The notes under the pieces are model-generated. The model had not been told where the DNA came from and made no database searches. It saw nothing but the letters and a program-made list of their open reading frames with translations. Both the position numbers and the translations under genes were made by a program. From assembly GCA_937974625.1 (NCBI GenBank), contig CALJVJ010000158.1, positions 1-45,209 of the forward strand: a stretch of 45,209 bases of DNA. Direction: 5' to 3'. This DNA comes from an uncultured Saprospiraceae bacterium. Lineage in GTDB: Bacteria; Bacteroidota; Bacteroidia; Chitinophagales; Saprospiraceae. This document shows, piece after piece, positions 1-8,946 of the stretch (positions are counted from its first letter, which is position 1; each line of letters starts with the position of its first letter).

Positions 1-139
1 GCTCTTTTGACCGAGGCTATTTTTTTGCTCAACAAGGCGAAAAACGCAGACATAGCTTGCTATGGCGAGTATTTTCAACGAAGTAGAGCGAAAAAAGAGT
101 CCGTCATAAATAGTTAAGTTATTTGTGTCCTAGCACTTA
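1..139. repeat. Long imperfect palindromic repeat, copy A (left end cut off)
   Basis: This stretch has no gene. It folds on itself around a perfect apex, CATAGC-TT-GCTATG (51-64). Outward from the apex, the two halves keep matching: TTTTGACCGAG (5-16) mirrors the complement of CCGTCATAAA (101-110), and GCTC (27-30) mirrors GAGC (86-89). The element resembles the one at 32551-32663 read on the other strand: both have TTTTGACCGAG, then AAAAAGAG, CCGTCATAAA and GTTATTTGTGTC in that order. By symmetry about 23 bases of the left end lie outside the window. It looks like a small non-autonomous (MITE-like) or REP-like repeat; no transposase is visible. Confidence 0.6.
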
Positions 140-192
140 AAGCCACAGAATAACCAAAAAAGACCGGCAACGATATAAAACAGCTTACTAAT

Positions 193-1023
193 ATGAGTAC
201 TTTTAAAGATAAAATTGGCAATATTGGGCGAGAAATTTTCTTATTCTTATCGAGTAAAATTTTTCTCAAAAATTTAGCAGTCATGCTAGGTGCAATTGTC
301 TTATTATTACTTGTTTCTTTTTTCTGGATGAGTAGCTATACCCATCATGGAGAATCTCTACAAGTACCTAGTTACCTAAACTTGAATATTGACGAAGCGA
401 TTAATCAAGCTAACAAACAAAATTTAAAAGTAGTCGTCAATGATTCTATTTGGTCAGCGGATAAACCCGCAGGTACGGTATTAGAACAAAGTCCAAAACC
501 TTTATCAAAGGTCAAAGAGAAACGAACCATCTATTTGACCATCACCAAGTTCCAAGCAGAAGAAAAATTATTACCAACTTTAGCAGGCAACGATAACTAT
601 AATTATTACGCTAGACGGTTAAAGCAATTAAAAGTCAACCTTAAGGTTCGTAAAAAACAGTTTAGTAATAAATTAGAAGAAAATACCATCCTGTATCTTT
701 ATGTGGATGATAAAAAAATTACAGCTAAAGAATTAAAAGCGGGTATCAAAGTACCACAAGGAGGAATGGTAGAAGCCGTAGTTACTACACGAGGTGGTGC
801 TAGAGTAGCTATTCCTAATTTGGTATGTAAAAAATATACGGAGGCAGAATTTATCATAGGAGGTTCTCAATTAAGTATTTCTGTCATCAAAGATGGATCC
901 GTTAAATCTTTAGAAGATGCCACTGTGTGGAAGCAATCTCCTACTTCAGGAGGTGGTAAAACTTTAACTGTAGGATCAACTATAGATGTATACCTCACAA
1001 AGCGACCTTCCAATTGTAATTAA
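193..1023 (+). CDS. Membrane-anchored triple PASTA-domain protein
   Basis: A 276-residue protein with a short basic cytoplasmic start, one membrane helix at about residues 28-48 and three PASTA-like domains outside: about 57-118 (begins VPSYLNLNIDEAI, ends YLTITK), 122-200 (more diverged) and 205-272 (IPNLVCKKYTEAEF ... VYLTK). PASTA domains bind peptidoglycan fragments or act as spacers. In Firmicutes and Actinobacteria they are the sensor part of Ser/Thr kinases, but here no kinase domain is attached. Such orphan PASTA proteins are common in Bacteroidota and probably act at the cell wall. The ATG at 193 gives a full N-terminus. The gene is followed by a small hairpin and a same-strand T9SS cargo gene, to which no functional link can be seen. 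Confidence 0.8.
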   Translation: MSTFKDKIGNIGREIFLFLSSKIFLKNLAVMLGAIVLLLLVSFFWMSSYTHHGESLQVPSYLNLNIDEAINQANKQNLKVVVNDSIWSADKPAGTVLEQSPKPLSKVKEKRTIYLTITKFQAEEKLLPTLAGNDNYNYYARRLKQLKVNLKVRKKQFSNKLEENTILYLYVDDKKITAKELKAGIKVPQGGMVEAVVTTRGGARVAIPNLVCKKYTEAEFIIGGSQLSISVIKDGSVKSLEDATVWKQSPTSGGGKTLTVGSTIDVYLTKRPSNCN

Positions 1024-1036
1024 ATAGCTGTTGTCG

Positions 1037-1068
1037 GTTTTCAGTTGTCAGTTTTGGCAACTGAAAAC
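1037..1068. terminator. Hairpin after the PASTA gene
   Basis: Perfect 11-bp inverted repeat GTTTTCAGTTG (1037-1047) / CAACTGAAAAC (1058-1068) with a 10-base loop, starting 14 bases after the stop codon. It has no T-tract, so it could be a weak terminator or an mRNA 3'-end stabiliser. Confidence 0.4.
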
Positions 1069-1225
1069 TAGCAACTATTAACGTACACCTGACATCCAGC
1101 CACGCTCCTTAAATTTCCTACTCCTATAATTATAACATTTCTATCATTCCTACGTTTTTGAGAAAGTGATTATTATCACTAAAATTTTTGTATTCAAGAA
1201 ACGACAAAAAATTCCTCACAGAAAT

Positions 1226-3190
1226 ATGCGATTTTTATATACTCTAGGACTTGTTTTCATAGTAAGTCTAACTTCACAAGCACAAGTAAGTCAAGCGGTC
1301 ATCAGTCATAATCCTCAAATTGCAAATGCCGCCAAAAAATTAGTGGGTAAAACAGCGGTTGCGCGTTCCCAAAAGGGAGCTGCATTACCGTTTTTTGATG
1401 ATTTTGCCTATAATAGTCCTTTTCCAGATGACGAATTATGGATGGAAAATTTAGTTTTCATCAATAACACATTAGCCAATGCTCCTATTTCTTTAGGGGT
1501 AGCGACTTTTGATGGTTTAGATGGTACAGGTAGTCCTTATGGTGGAGGATATGGATCATCTGATACGCTTACTTCCATTCCTTTAGATTTGAGCGGTAGT
1601 AATTCTAAATACTTAAGTTATTATGTACAACCTAAAGGCTTAGGTGATCAACCAGGCATTCCAGATAAGTTAGTATTAGAATTTAAAACGGAAGAAGGAG
1701 AATGGGAAGAAGTAAAATCGCACGAAGTAACAATTGAGGAAAATTTTTTTCCAGTAGATTCTTTCCCGACATTTGAATTCGTTCAGCCAATAAAAATTGA
1801 TGATGCGAAATTTTTACACGAAGAATTTCAGTTCCGCTTTCGAAATTTTTCTCTGCGTGCGGGAGGTTCTGATTTATGGCATATAGATTACGTGAGGCTA
1901 GAAGATACAGAAATGACCCAAAATAATGCAGATTTAGCATTGACTAAATTGCCTTCTAATATTTTAAAAAATTATTCAAGCGTTCCTTGGCAACATTTAC
2001 AATCAGAATTAGCCAATGATATCACATTGGTATTGGAAACGATGGATATTGAAGTATATAATCATGCAAATAATCAAATTAGTACTGCAGAAAGTGAATT
2101 TTCAGTAAATGGAATAGATGAGGAGCCCCTATCTTTTAAGAGACAAACACTTTTAGACCCTGCCAATAGTCTACAAAATAATATTCCTAGCGGTAGGCAT
2201 AATTTCACAAATCCTATTAGAGGAGAATATGTTGCTAAATTCAGAAATGAATTCAAAACATCGGAGCGCATTCAAGTGAAAGTAGATTATAGTTTTGAGC
2301 AAAACAACTCTGAACCCGAAACCACTAAACGAAATAATAAAAGCAGTCGAACTTTTGACTTAGATAATTATTACGCCTATGATGATAACTCAGCAGAAAG
2401 TGCCTACTTTATAGGGACAGGAAGACAAGTCGCAGTAAAGTTCACCAACTATAAAGCTGATTTACTACAGGCTATCAGAATACAAATTCCTAGAATAATT
2501 TCAGGAGATATTTCTGAATCTAATATTACCTTAAAAGTATGGTTAGATGATTTAAATACAGAACCAGTTTACGAGGCTCCTTTTACAAAGCCATTATTTG
2601 TTGATGAATTGATAGATACTTTACAAGCTTTCACCACTTATGTCTTAAAGGATAATTTTACAGATGAATTGACTCCTGTTGAATTACCCGTTGGCGATTT
2701 TTATATCGGTTGGCAACAAGTGACACCTTGTGGTAATGTACGATGTTTTCCAGTAGGGTTTGATAGAAATACCCCTGCTGCAACAGAAACCATTTCTATC
2801 AATCTCGATGGTGAATGGAAAAGCATTGGTGATTTTTACGATAATGGAATAGTGCCTCCGTCTCAAATGGGTGCATTGATGATAAGACCAGTTGTCGGAA
2901 GTGAGGCACCTAATGGTTCAGAAACAGTTAGTACAACATCATTAGATTTACCACAGTTATTAAATATTTTTCCAAATCCAACCACAGGTGAAGTGAATAT
3001 TCAACTATTCGAAGGCAATTATCAAGACTATCAAATCAGCGTTTTTAATACTTTAGGTCAACAAGTAAAATCACAAACCTTAAGCCCAGAATTGCAACTA
3101 AACGAGCAAACACCTGGCCTTTATTTTCTACAATTTATTAATACTAAAACTTTAGCAACCGGTAATTATAAGTTGGTAATAAAAAGATAA
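1226..3190 (+). CDS. T9SS type A sorting domain-containing secreted protein
   Basis: A secreted protein of unknown function. The start is placed at the ATG of MRFLYTLGLVFIVSLTSQAQ because this gives a normal Sec signal peptide; an upstream in-frame GTG (1166) would add 20 basic residues before it. The last ~80 residues form a type A (Por-type) C-terminal sorting domain: LNIFPNPTTGEVNIQL, then NTLGQQVKSQ, then LYFLQF, ending YKLVIKR. This directs export through the outer membrane by type IX secretion, followed by removal of the tail and anchoring or release. The body has beta-rich segments (PFFDDFAYNSPFPDDELW, DNYYAYDDNSAESAYF) of the kind seen in Bacteroidota surface proteins, but no catalytic motif that I recognise. 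A good terminator follows. Confidence 0.82.
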   Translation: MRFLYTLGLVFIVSLTSQAQVSQAVISHNPQIANAAKKLVGKTAVARSQKGAALPFFDDFAYNSPFPDDELWMENLVFINNTLANAPISLGVATFDGLDGTGSPYGGGYGSSDTLTSIPLDLSGSNSKYLSYYVQPKGLGDQPGIPDKLVLEFKTEEGEWEEVKSHEVTIEENFFPVDSFPTFEFVQPIKIDDAKFLHEEFQFRFRNFSLRAGGSDLWHIDYVRLEDTEMTQNNADLALTKLPSNILKNYSSVPWQHLQSELANDITLVLETMDIEVYNHANNQISTAESEFSVNGIDEEPLSFKRQTLLDPANSLQNNIPSGRHNFTNPIRGEYVAKFRNEFKTSERIQVKVDYSFEQNNSEPETTKRNNKSSRTFDLDNYYAYDDNSAESAYFIGTGRQVAVKFTNYKADLLQAIRIQIPRIISGDISESNITLKVWLDDLNTEPVYEAPFTKPLFVDELIDTLQAFTTYVLKDNFTDELTPVELPVGDFYIGWQQVTPCGNVRCFPVGFDRNTPAATETISINLDGEWKSIGDFYDNGIVPPSQMGALMIRPVVGSEAPNGSETVSTTSLDLPQLLNIFPNPTTGEVNIQLFEGNYQDYQISVFNTLGQQVKSQTLSPELQLNEQTPGLYFLQFINTKTLATGNYKLVIKR

Positions 3191-3489
3191 AATCAGTCCC
3201 CCTTGTGATTGCTCAACGGACCGAACAAGCATAGTCGAGACCTACCAGATTTTGAAAATCTAGTAGGTCTTTTCTATTTCCATTCAACCTATAAGTTTTG
3301 TTGGCAATCACAACGATTCTTTATCAAATTCAATCAAGTCATTTCCCATCTTGCTGTAAAATTTTGTCTAGTCTTGGAAGCAATTTTTCTTTTCGTTAGG
3401 CTTTTCCCTTTTATTTCCCCAACTTTATAGTCGAATTATAAAATACCGTTTCAATTTGAATAGGTTATTGAAGCTTACAGAATTAATTT
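3191..3489. other. Intergenic region with terminator
   Basis: About 300 bases without a convincing gene. The left part holds the terminator at 3238-3275. The rest is AT-rich with no clear TAnnTTTG promoter. A 73-codon open frame across it (3209-3430) runs straight through the terminator hairpin and has no recognisable features, so it is not called. Confidence 0.6.
3238..3275 (+). terminator. Strong intrinsic terminator (AGACC...GGTCT family)
   Basis: Arms AGACCTACCAGATTTT (3238-3253) and AAAATCTAGTAGGTCT (3255-3270) pair over 16 positions with one mismatch and a one-base loop, followed by TTTTCTATTTC. It ends the T9SS type A cargo transcript. It shares its architecture with the hairpin at 6538-6570. 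Confidence 0.8.
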
Positions 3490-4932
3490 ATGATGAAAAA
3501 GAATACCCTTTCTAGACGTAATTTCATAAAAAACTCCAGCATGGTTAGCATGGGTTTTCTAGGTTTACAAACTTATTTAGCCGCTTCTTTAGAAGGTTGC
3601 GTGACCTATCAAACACCAACCAAAGGAAATTTATTAAAAAATAAATATGGAAAGTTAAAAAAGGATAAAGCAGGCATACTAAATCTGCCAGAAGGGTTTT
3701 CTTATAAAATAATAGCCCACAGAGGACAACCGATGAGTGATGGATTAGTGCATCCTGACAAACCTGATGGAATGGCTACCTTTGAAGGTAAAGATGGACG
3801 GGTTATCTTGATTAGAAATCACGAATTAATGCCAACCAATTTTTCTGCTTTTGGCGAAGATTATGAGTTAATAGACAAAACGGATAAGCAGAAAATGTAT
3901 GACATGCGGAACGGTAATTTACCCTGTAATGGAGGAACCACCACGCTTATTTTCAACGAAGATTCCTTAGAAGTAGAAAAGTCATGGTTAAGTCTAGGGG
4001 GAACACTTAGAAACTGCGCAGGTGGGCCTACACCTTGGGGTAGTTGGATAAGCTGTGAAGAAATTGTGGTCCCAGCGACCAATAGTTACGAACGAGGACA
4101 TGGCTATAACTTTGAAGTACCTGCTACCGAAGAAATAAGCATGGCTGACCCTATTCCGTTAAAAGAAATGGGGCAATTTAACCATGAAGCGGTTTGTGTA
4201 GACCCAAAAACAGGCATCGTTTATCAAACAGAAGATAGAGACGATGGATTAATTTATCGGTATATTCCTAATGTACCTGGAGCACTTATCAAAGGAGGAA
4301 AACTTCAAGCATTAGTTATCAAGGGAGGAAAAGTTAGAAGTACAAGAAACTGGAGGACCGACAATAATACCCTAGCTGTCAATCAACCAATGGAAGTAGA
4401 ATGGATAGATTTAGAAAACGTATACGACCTAGCCAATGATGATTTGAGAAGAAGAGGCTATATGAAAGGAGCGACTATATTTGCTCGAGGAGAAGGCATG
4501 TGGTTTGGAGATAAAGAATTATACTTTGCCTGTACCAGTGGTAGCATCACCAAAACGGGGCAAATTTTCCGTTATACACCAAGTCCCGACGAAGGCACTC
4601 TTGCTGAAAAAGAAAATCCGGGCAAACTTGAATTATTTTTAGAACCCAATAACACCGATTTATTACGGCACTGCGATAATTTAACCATTTCACCTTGGGG
4701 TGATGTAATATTCTGTGAAGATAACGAACGGCCAAGAGCTATCGGCATCACTAAAGAAGGCAACTTCTATAAAATCGCCGAAAACATTCGATATAAATCT
4801 GAGTTTGCTGGTGGCGTATTTTCTCCTTCTGGCAAAACGTATTTCCTCAATATCCAACATGCAGGTTTGACCATAGCAATTCAAGGTCCTTGGGACAAAA
4901 CAGTTGAGGAGCGTCTTTCTACTGAATCATAA
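3490..4932 (+). CDS. PhoX-family (DUF839) Tat-exported protein
   Basis: A 480-residue protein of the PhoX/DUF839 family, a beta-propeller phosphatase-like group that uses calcium and iron in characterised members. The N-terminus carries a twin-arginine leader (SRRNFIKN, residues 8-15, followed by a hydrophobic stretch), so a folded enzyme would be exported. Family hallmarks include GTLRNCAGGPTPWGSWISC with Cys189-Glu190-Glu191 (the Cys matches the iron ligand of Pseudomonas PhoX), NHEAVCVDPKTGIVYQTEDR and a C-terminal LTISPWGDVIFCEDN blade. Known relatives are phosphatases induced by phosphate limitation; whether this one hydrolyses phosphoesters is inference. No Pho-box-like repeat is evident upstream. 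ATG at 3490 or 3493 would both work. Confidence 0.8.
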   Translation: MMKKNTLSRRNFIKNSSMVSMGFLGLQTYLAASLEGCVTYQTPTKGNLLKNKYGKLKKDKAGILNLPEGFSYKIIAHRGQPMSDGLVHPDKPDGMATFEGKDGRVILIRNHELMPTNFSAFGEDYELIDKTDKQKMYDMRNGNLPCNGGTTTLIFNEDSLEVEKSWLSLGGTLRNCAGGPTPWGSWISCEEIVVPATNSYERGHGYNFEVPATEEISMADPIPLKEMGQFNHEAVCVDPKTGIVYQTEDRDDGLIYRYIPNVPGALIKGGKLQALVIKGGKVRSTRNWRTDNNTLAVNQPMEVEWIDLENVYDLANDDLRRRGYMKGATIFARGEGMWFGDKELYFACTSGSITKTGQIFRYTPSPDEGTLAEKENPGKLELFLEPNNTDLLRHCDNLTISPWGDVIFCEDNERPRAIGITKEGNFYKIAENIRYKSEFAGGVFSPSGKTYFLNIQHAGLTIAIQGPWDKTVEERLSTES

Positions 4933-5255
4933 TTTGCACCTAGTTGTTCTAGTAAAATAAGTAGCTAATTGCAAGAACAAGTAGGTCCAAGTATGGGCAA
5001 TTAACGAACAAAAAACTATTTTGTAGCACCACTTTTTCACAACTCTAATAAATTCCCCCATAATATTAAGAATTAATTAACGCCCGCTCGTCAATGTTTA
5101 GCGGACGCTAAGACCTTCCTTTTCGTTTTTAATTTTAATTTTGTGATACTGTTTTTTAAAAACATTCAAAACAGTCCTATTTTTTAGGGTTCTTTGGCAA
5201 ATCTAATAAATCAGGTGATTCGTCATGGAACAATTTTTATCTACAACAATTTAGC
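4933..5255. other. Intergenic region without a gene
   Basis: No coding frame with protein-like features. It contains a small inverted repeat, ACTGTTTT (5148-5155) / AAAACAGT (5168-5175), followed by a CCTATTTTTTAGG mini-palindrome (5176-5188). This could be a terminator on the plus strand or a leader hairpin of the next gene. No TAnnTTTG element is obvious. Confidence 0.4.
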
Positions 5256-6347
5256 ATGAAATTATTTTATACAAGTTTATTCTTACTGCTTACTATTTTT
5301 TCCTTCGGACAAACAGAAACAGTCGACACCTCAAAAGTCTATCCTGTAGCCGAATATATGCCAATGGTGTCCAATTGTGCAGCATGGGATACGACCTACC
5401 AAATGCAGCGACAATGTTCGCAAGACGTTTTACTGAAATTCATTTATGCCAACGTCAAATATCCCGATACTGCTCGCATGAATGGTATTGAAGGTACAGT
5501 TGTCATAAGTTTTGTGGTTAATACAGATAGTTTAATTAGCGATGTCAAAGTGGTCAGAGATATTGGTGGAGGCTGTGGTGATGCAGCTTTGCAAGTCATT
5601 AGTGCGTTAAATCCATTGGGGTTAAAATGGGCACCAGGGAAACAAAAAGGGGTACCAGTAAAAGTAAGTATGAACATTCCAGTAAAGTTTAAAATCAAGG
5701 AGGTCCCTCCTTACGATATTATTCAGGGGGATACCATTTATAACACTTTCGACAAAGTATTAGCCTTTAAAGGTGGAGAAACAGCTATGGAAGCATTCAT
5801 AGATAAAAATCTAAATTATCCTGCAACTGGCAATGATAGTTGCACGATTGGAACTGTAGAAGTAAAAGCATTAGTCGAAAAAGATGGTAAAGTCCGAATT
5901 TTAGAAATGAATGATTTTAGTAATCTAGGCATGGATTATCAATTCGAAGCAATTAGTGCGACCACTGCTACCATCAATCAATGGGACATAGCAGAGTATA
6001 AAGGGCAAAAAGTCCCTGCAACACATTTAATTCGTATGGATTTTAGACCAACTAGCGCAACTTGTAAAACAACGCTGTCTAAATTTGACAATGCACAGAA
6101 AATCGCAGTTGAAGGTAGTACACTTTATAATTCAGGTCAACAAGAGGCAGGAATCGCTAAACTTACAGAAGCAATTAGCCTCTTTCCCGATAACGCGGAA
6201 TTCTTGTATGCTCGTGGTAATGCTTATTTAGATATGCAAAATTATACAGGAGCATGTGAAGATTTGACTAAAGTCAAAGAAATTTTATTAGTCACTTGGG
6301 TAGATAATCTATTACCCGTGATTTGTAAGCAAGCAGAAGAGAAATAA
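5256..6347 (+). CDS. Exported protein with two TonB C-terminal-like domains and a TPR-like tail
   Basis: A 363-residue protein with a cleavable signal peptide (MKLFYTSLFLLLTIFSFGQ). It has two copies of the TonB C-terminal fold. The first, at about residues 55-150, shows YPDTARMNGIEGTVVISFVV and LKWAPGKQKGVPV. The second, at about 172-268, shows LNYPATGNDSCTIGTVEV and INQWDIAEYKGQKVPATHL. A TPR-like helical segment (QEAGIAKLTEAISLFPDNAEF) ends the protein. Classical TonB is held in the inner membrane by an N-terminal helix and a Pro-rich linker; neither is present. It is therefore probably a periplasmic or outer-membrane-associated TonB-like protein rather than an energy transducer. Its partner receptor is unknown. 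A bidirectional terminator separates it from the minus-strand oxidoreductase genes. Confidence 0.75.
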   Translation: MKLFYTSLFLLLTIFSFGQTETVDTSKVYPVAEYMPMVSNCAAWDTTYQMQRQCSQDVLLKFIYANVKYPDTARMNGIEGTVVISFVVNTDSLISDVKVVRDIGGGCGDAALQVISALNPLGLKWAPGKQKGVPVKVSMNIPVKFKIKEVPPYDIIQGDTIYNTFDKVLAFKGGETAMEAFIDKNLNYPATGNDSCTIGTVEVKALVEKDGKVRILEMNDFSNLGMDYQFEAISATTATINQWDIAEYKGQKVPATHLIRMDFRPTSATCKTTLSKFDNAQKIAVEGSTLYNSGQQEAGIAKLTEAISLFPDNAEFLYARGNAYLDMQNYTGACEDLTKVKEILLVTWVDNLLPVICKQAEEK

Positions 6348-6537
6348 CCGTATTCTCTTTTTTATAAGTGCGACGTGTTGATTAATTAGGTAAATTTTAG
6401 GAACAAGACTTACCCACTGCGCAGTCGAGCTAGTTTTTTTTGATAGTATTAGTTAAAACTAGCATAGAAGAAGTGAAACCTTCTGATTCCTTTTTACTCT
6501 ATTTGCTTGATAATTATGCTAATTTTAGCAAATAGAA

Positions 6538-6570
6538 AGACCAGTTAGATTTTGGAAATCTAACTGGTCT
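6538..6570. terminator. Bidirectional terminator (AGACC...GGTCT family)
   Basis: Perfect 15-bp stem AGACCAGTTAGATTT (6538-6552) / AAATCTAACTGGTCT (6556-6570) with loop TGG, between convergent genes. Compared with 3238-3275 the ends and loop-proximal part are kept, while the middle of both arms has changed together. Confidence 0.75.
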
Positions 6571-6612
6571 AAATATTTAAAAAACTAACTACTTGTAGTT
6601 ATTCAATTCACG

Positions 6613-8868
6613 CTATCCCAATATCTGCTTATTTCCTAAAAACGGCTGTTTATAACTTCGTTTACCTGTCGCTTGATACATCGCATTGGCCATAGCTCCA
6701 AAAATAGGTGGGAAAGGCGGTTCGCCCATACCTGTTGGATTAATTTCATTTTGCACAAAATGTACGTCAATTTCTTTAGGCGCTTCACTCATTCTAATCA
6801 TTCGATATTTATCATAATTTTTCTTTTCGGGCACGCCATCTTTAAAGGTTAATTCACCATAAAGTGCATTTCCAATACCGTCCGTGATAGCTCCCTCCGC
6901 CATATTCTTAGCTGCATCAGGATTTACAACAACACCACAATCAATGGCACAAGACACTTTTTGCACCACAGGCTTTCCATCTTCTATCGTCATATCTAAA
7001 ACATGAGCCGCATAGGTACTATGACAGAAATACGCAGAAACACCACGAGAAACATTAGCATCTCCTTTGCCCCAATTCGCTTTTTCTCTAACTAATTCTA
7101 GCACCCCTGCATACCGAGCTGCATCGTAATCATTCTTTTCTCCAACAGGGTTTTCCTGGGCTCGTTTTAATAAATCTAAGCGAAATTGAATCGGGTCTTT
7201 TCCTGCCGCTTCTGCCACTTCATCTAAGAAAGACTGTTCTGCCCCTGCCATAAAATTAGAGCGAGGCGCACGGAACGCACCAATGGTAATATTAGAATCA
7301 ATCACCCATTCTTCTGCTTTATAATTATCCAAGGCCCCTGCTGGGAAACGGTTAGCAAACAATGGACTTTCTGGAATACCTCCTGCCTTGATATGCAAAG
7401 CAGTCAAATTATTATTTTCGTCCAATGCTGCTCGATAAGTTGCTTGATAAGTAGGTCGGTAAATCCCATTTGTCATATCATCTTCTCTAGTGTACATCAA
7501 TTTCACAGGCGCATTAACCTGTTTTGAAATTAAAGCAGCCTCCACGATATAGTGGGAATAAGCTCTACGCCCAAACCCCCCACCCATACGGGTAATGTCC
7601 ATCTCAATATTTTCTGCTGGAATTTCTAAACTAGCAGCGATTGTCGGTATAATTAAAGCTGGAATTTGAAGAGGTGCAGCAATCTTCACTTTGTCTCCCT
7701 GCACATGTGCAAAAGAATTCATTGGCTCCATACAATTATGCGCCAAAAAAGGAGCAGAATAACTTCTCTCTATAATTTTTGCTGCATTTTTAAAAGCCGC
7801 ATCAGGATTACCATCTTTCCGAACAACTTTCCCAGGTTTAGCTGCTAAAGCCTCCATCTGTGCATTGTGACTAGTCGTAGATTCTAGACCAGCCGGAATA
7901 TTTTTGACTTGTTTATTTCCACCAAAACCAGTAACCGTTTCTTTATAAGCCTCTATAGGTTTCCACTTGACTTTTAATTGTTTTTTAGCTTGCATCACTT
8001 CCCAAGTAGAATTCCCAACGATAGCCACTATTTCTGCAAAAGCATTGGTATCAAACCCGCCTTTTGCAAAATCATCTTTATAACTTTTTATAGTCACCAC
8101 TTCTTTGATTCCAGGCATTCCTTTAACTGCGGAATCATCCACTGATTTTAAGGTCATCCCAAAAGCAGGTGGATGTTCAATCATCGCAAACAACATTCCT
8201 TCTTGATGATAATCTACACCAAACATCGGTTTTCCTGTGACAATATCTTTCCCGTCAACATTTTTTCTCGAAGTACCAATAATTTTGAAGTCTTTTATAG
8301 ACTTTAAGTTTACCTCTTTCGGTACTGGAATTTTACCTGCTGCCGAAGCCATTTCCCCATATCCAGCAGATTTCCCACTTGCTTCATGATGCAAAACACC
8401 TGCATTTGTGGTGATTTCTTCTACGGGCACTTCCCAAGCTTGCGCTGCGGCTGTTCGAAGCATCTGGCGTGCGGTTGCACCTGTCATTCTAAGGGATTCC
8501 CATCTGGACATGATGCCTCTACTTCCTCCAGTAAATTGGAAGCCATATTTTTTGGCATCATAAGGTGCTTGCTCGACTAGTACATTTTTCCAATCTACAT
8601 CCAGCTCCTCGGCTACAATCATTGGCATTGAGGTTCGAACGTTTTGTCCAAATTCGGGATTGGGCGCAATAATAGTCACTACCCCATTATCTCCAATTTT
8701 CAAATAGGAATTAATTTCAAACCATTCTTTAGGCATTGCCAAAACTTCAGCTTCTGTTTTAGATTGACAAGACGCCAACCAACTAAAACCGAGCATCATA
8801 CCTCCGCCTGCAACAGCGGTTGATTTTAAAAAGGAACGTCTACCGACGGCAGTTTTTATAAGTGTCAT
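6613..8868 (-). CDS. Molybdopterin-binding subunit of a xanthine dehydrogenase-family hydroxylase (isoquinoline 1-oxidoreductase type)
   Basis: A 751-residue molybdenum subunit of the xanthine dehydrogenase/aldehyde oxidase superfamily. It starts with a Tat leader (GRRSFLKS, then a hydrophobic stretch ending WLASC). Two aldehyde-oxidase domains follow, including GRRAYSHYIVEAALIS, GAFRAPRSNFMAGAEQSFLDE, and near the C-terminus GMGEPPFPPIFGAMANA. In this family the Glu of that last motif (residue 716) is the catalytic base that activates the Mo-bound hydroxyl. The two-subunit layout without an FAD subunit matches isoquinoline 1-oxidoreductase (IorB) and related periplasmic dehydrogenases, which hydroxylate N-heterocycles or oxidise aldehydes. 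The substrate cannot be read from the sequence. The Fe-S subunit gene lies 78 bases upstream in the same direction. Confidence 0.88.
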   Translation of the reverse strand: MTLIKTAVGRRSFLKSTAVAGGGMMLGFSWLASCQSKTEAEVLAMPKEWFEINSYLKIGDNGVVTIIAPNPEFGQNVRTSMPMIVAEELDVDWKNVLVEQAPYDAKKYGFQFTGGSRGIMSRWESLRMTGATARQMLRTAAAQAWEVPVEEITTNAGVLHHEASGKSAGYGEMASAAGKIPVPKEVNLKSIKDFKIIGTSRKNVDGKDIVTGKPMFGVDYHQEGMLFAMIEHPPAFGMTLKSVDDSAVKGMPGIKEVVTIKSYKDDFAKGGFDTNAFAEIVAIVGNSTWEVMQAKKQLKVKWKPIEAYKETVTGFGGNKQVKNIPAGLESTTSHNAQMEALAAKPGKVVRKDGNPDAAFKNAAKIIERSYSAPFLAHNCMEPMNSFAHVQGDKVKIAAPLQIPALIIPTIAASLEIPAENIEMDITRMGGGFGRRAYSHYIVEAALISKQVNAPVKLMYTREDDMTNGIYRPTYQATYRAALDENNNLTALHIKAGGIPESPLFANRFPAGALDNYKAEEWVIDSNITIGAFRAPRSNFMAGAEQSFLDEVAEAAGKDPIQFRLDLLKRAQENPVGEKNDYDAARYAGVLELVREKANWGKGDANVSRGVSAYFCHSTYAAHVLDMTIEDGKPVVQKVSCAIDCGVVVNPDAAKNMAEGAITDGIGNALYGELTFKDGVPEKKNYDKYRMIRMSEAPKEIDVHFVQNEINPTGMGEPPFPPIFGAMANAMYQATGKRSYKQPFLGNKQILG

Positions 8869-8881
8869 GATATTTTTTTTG

Positions 8882-8903
8882 AGTGGTCAGAAGTCAGACC
8901 ACT
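8882..8903. other. Small hairpin between the two hydroxylase subunit genes
   Basis: AGTGGTC (8882-8888) / GACCACT (8897-8903), a 7-bp stem in the 78-base spacer. It has no T-tract on the minus strand, so it may be an mRNA processing or stability element rather than a terminator inside the operon. The spacer also repeats the words GGTCAGA and GGTCAGAC. Confidence 0.3.
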
Positions 8904-8946
8904 TCACTGTAAGCGGTCAGACTTTAGGTATTAATGAAAGAAAATA

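Noticed and set aside
1166..1225. N-terminal extension of the T9SS cargo from a GTG
   Set aside because: The ATG at 1226 begins a normal signal peptide; the extension would place a basic stretch in front of it.
3209..3430. 73-codon open frame after the T9SS type A gene
   Set aside because: It runs through a strong terminator hairpin and shows no domain, signal or protein-like composition.
5091..5112. TAGCG/CGCTA mini-palindrome upstream of the TonB-like gene
   Set aside because: Only five base pairs with a two-base loop; expected by chance.
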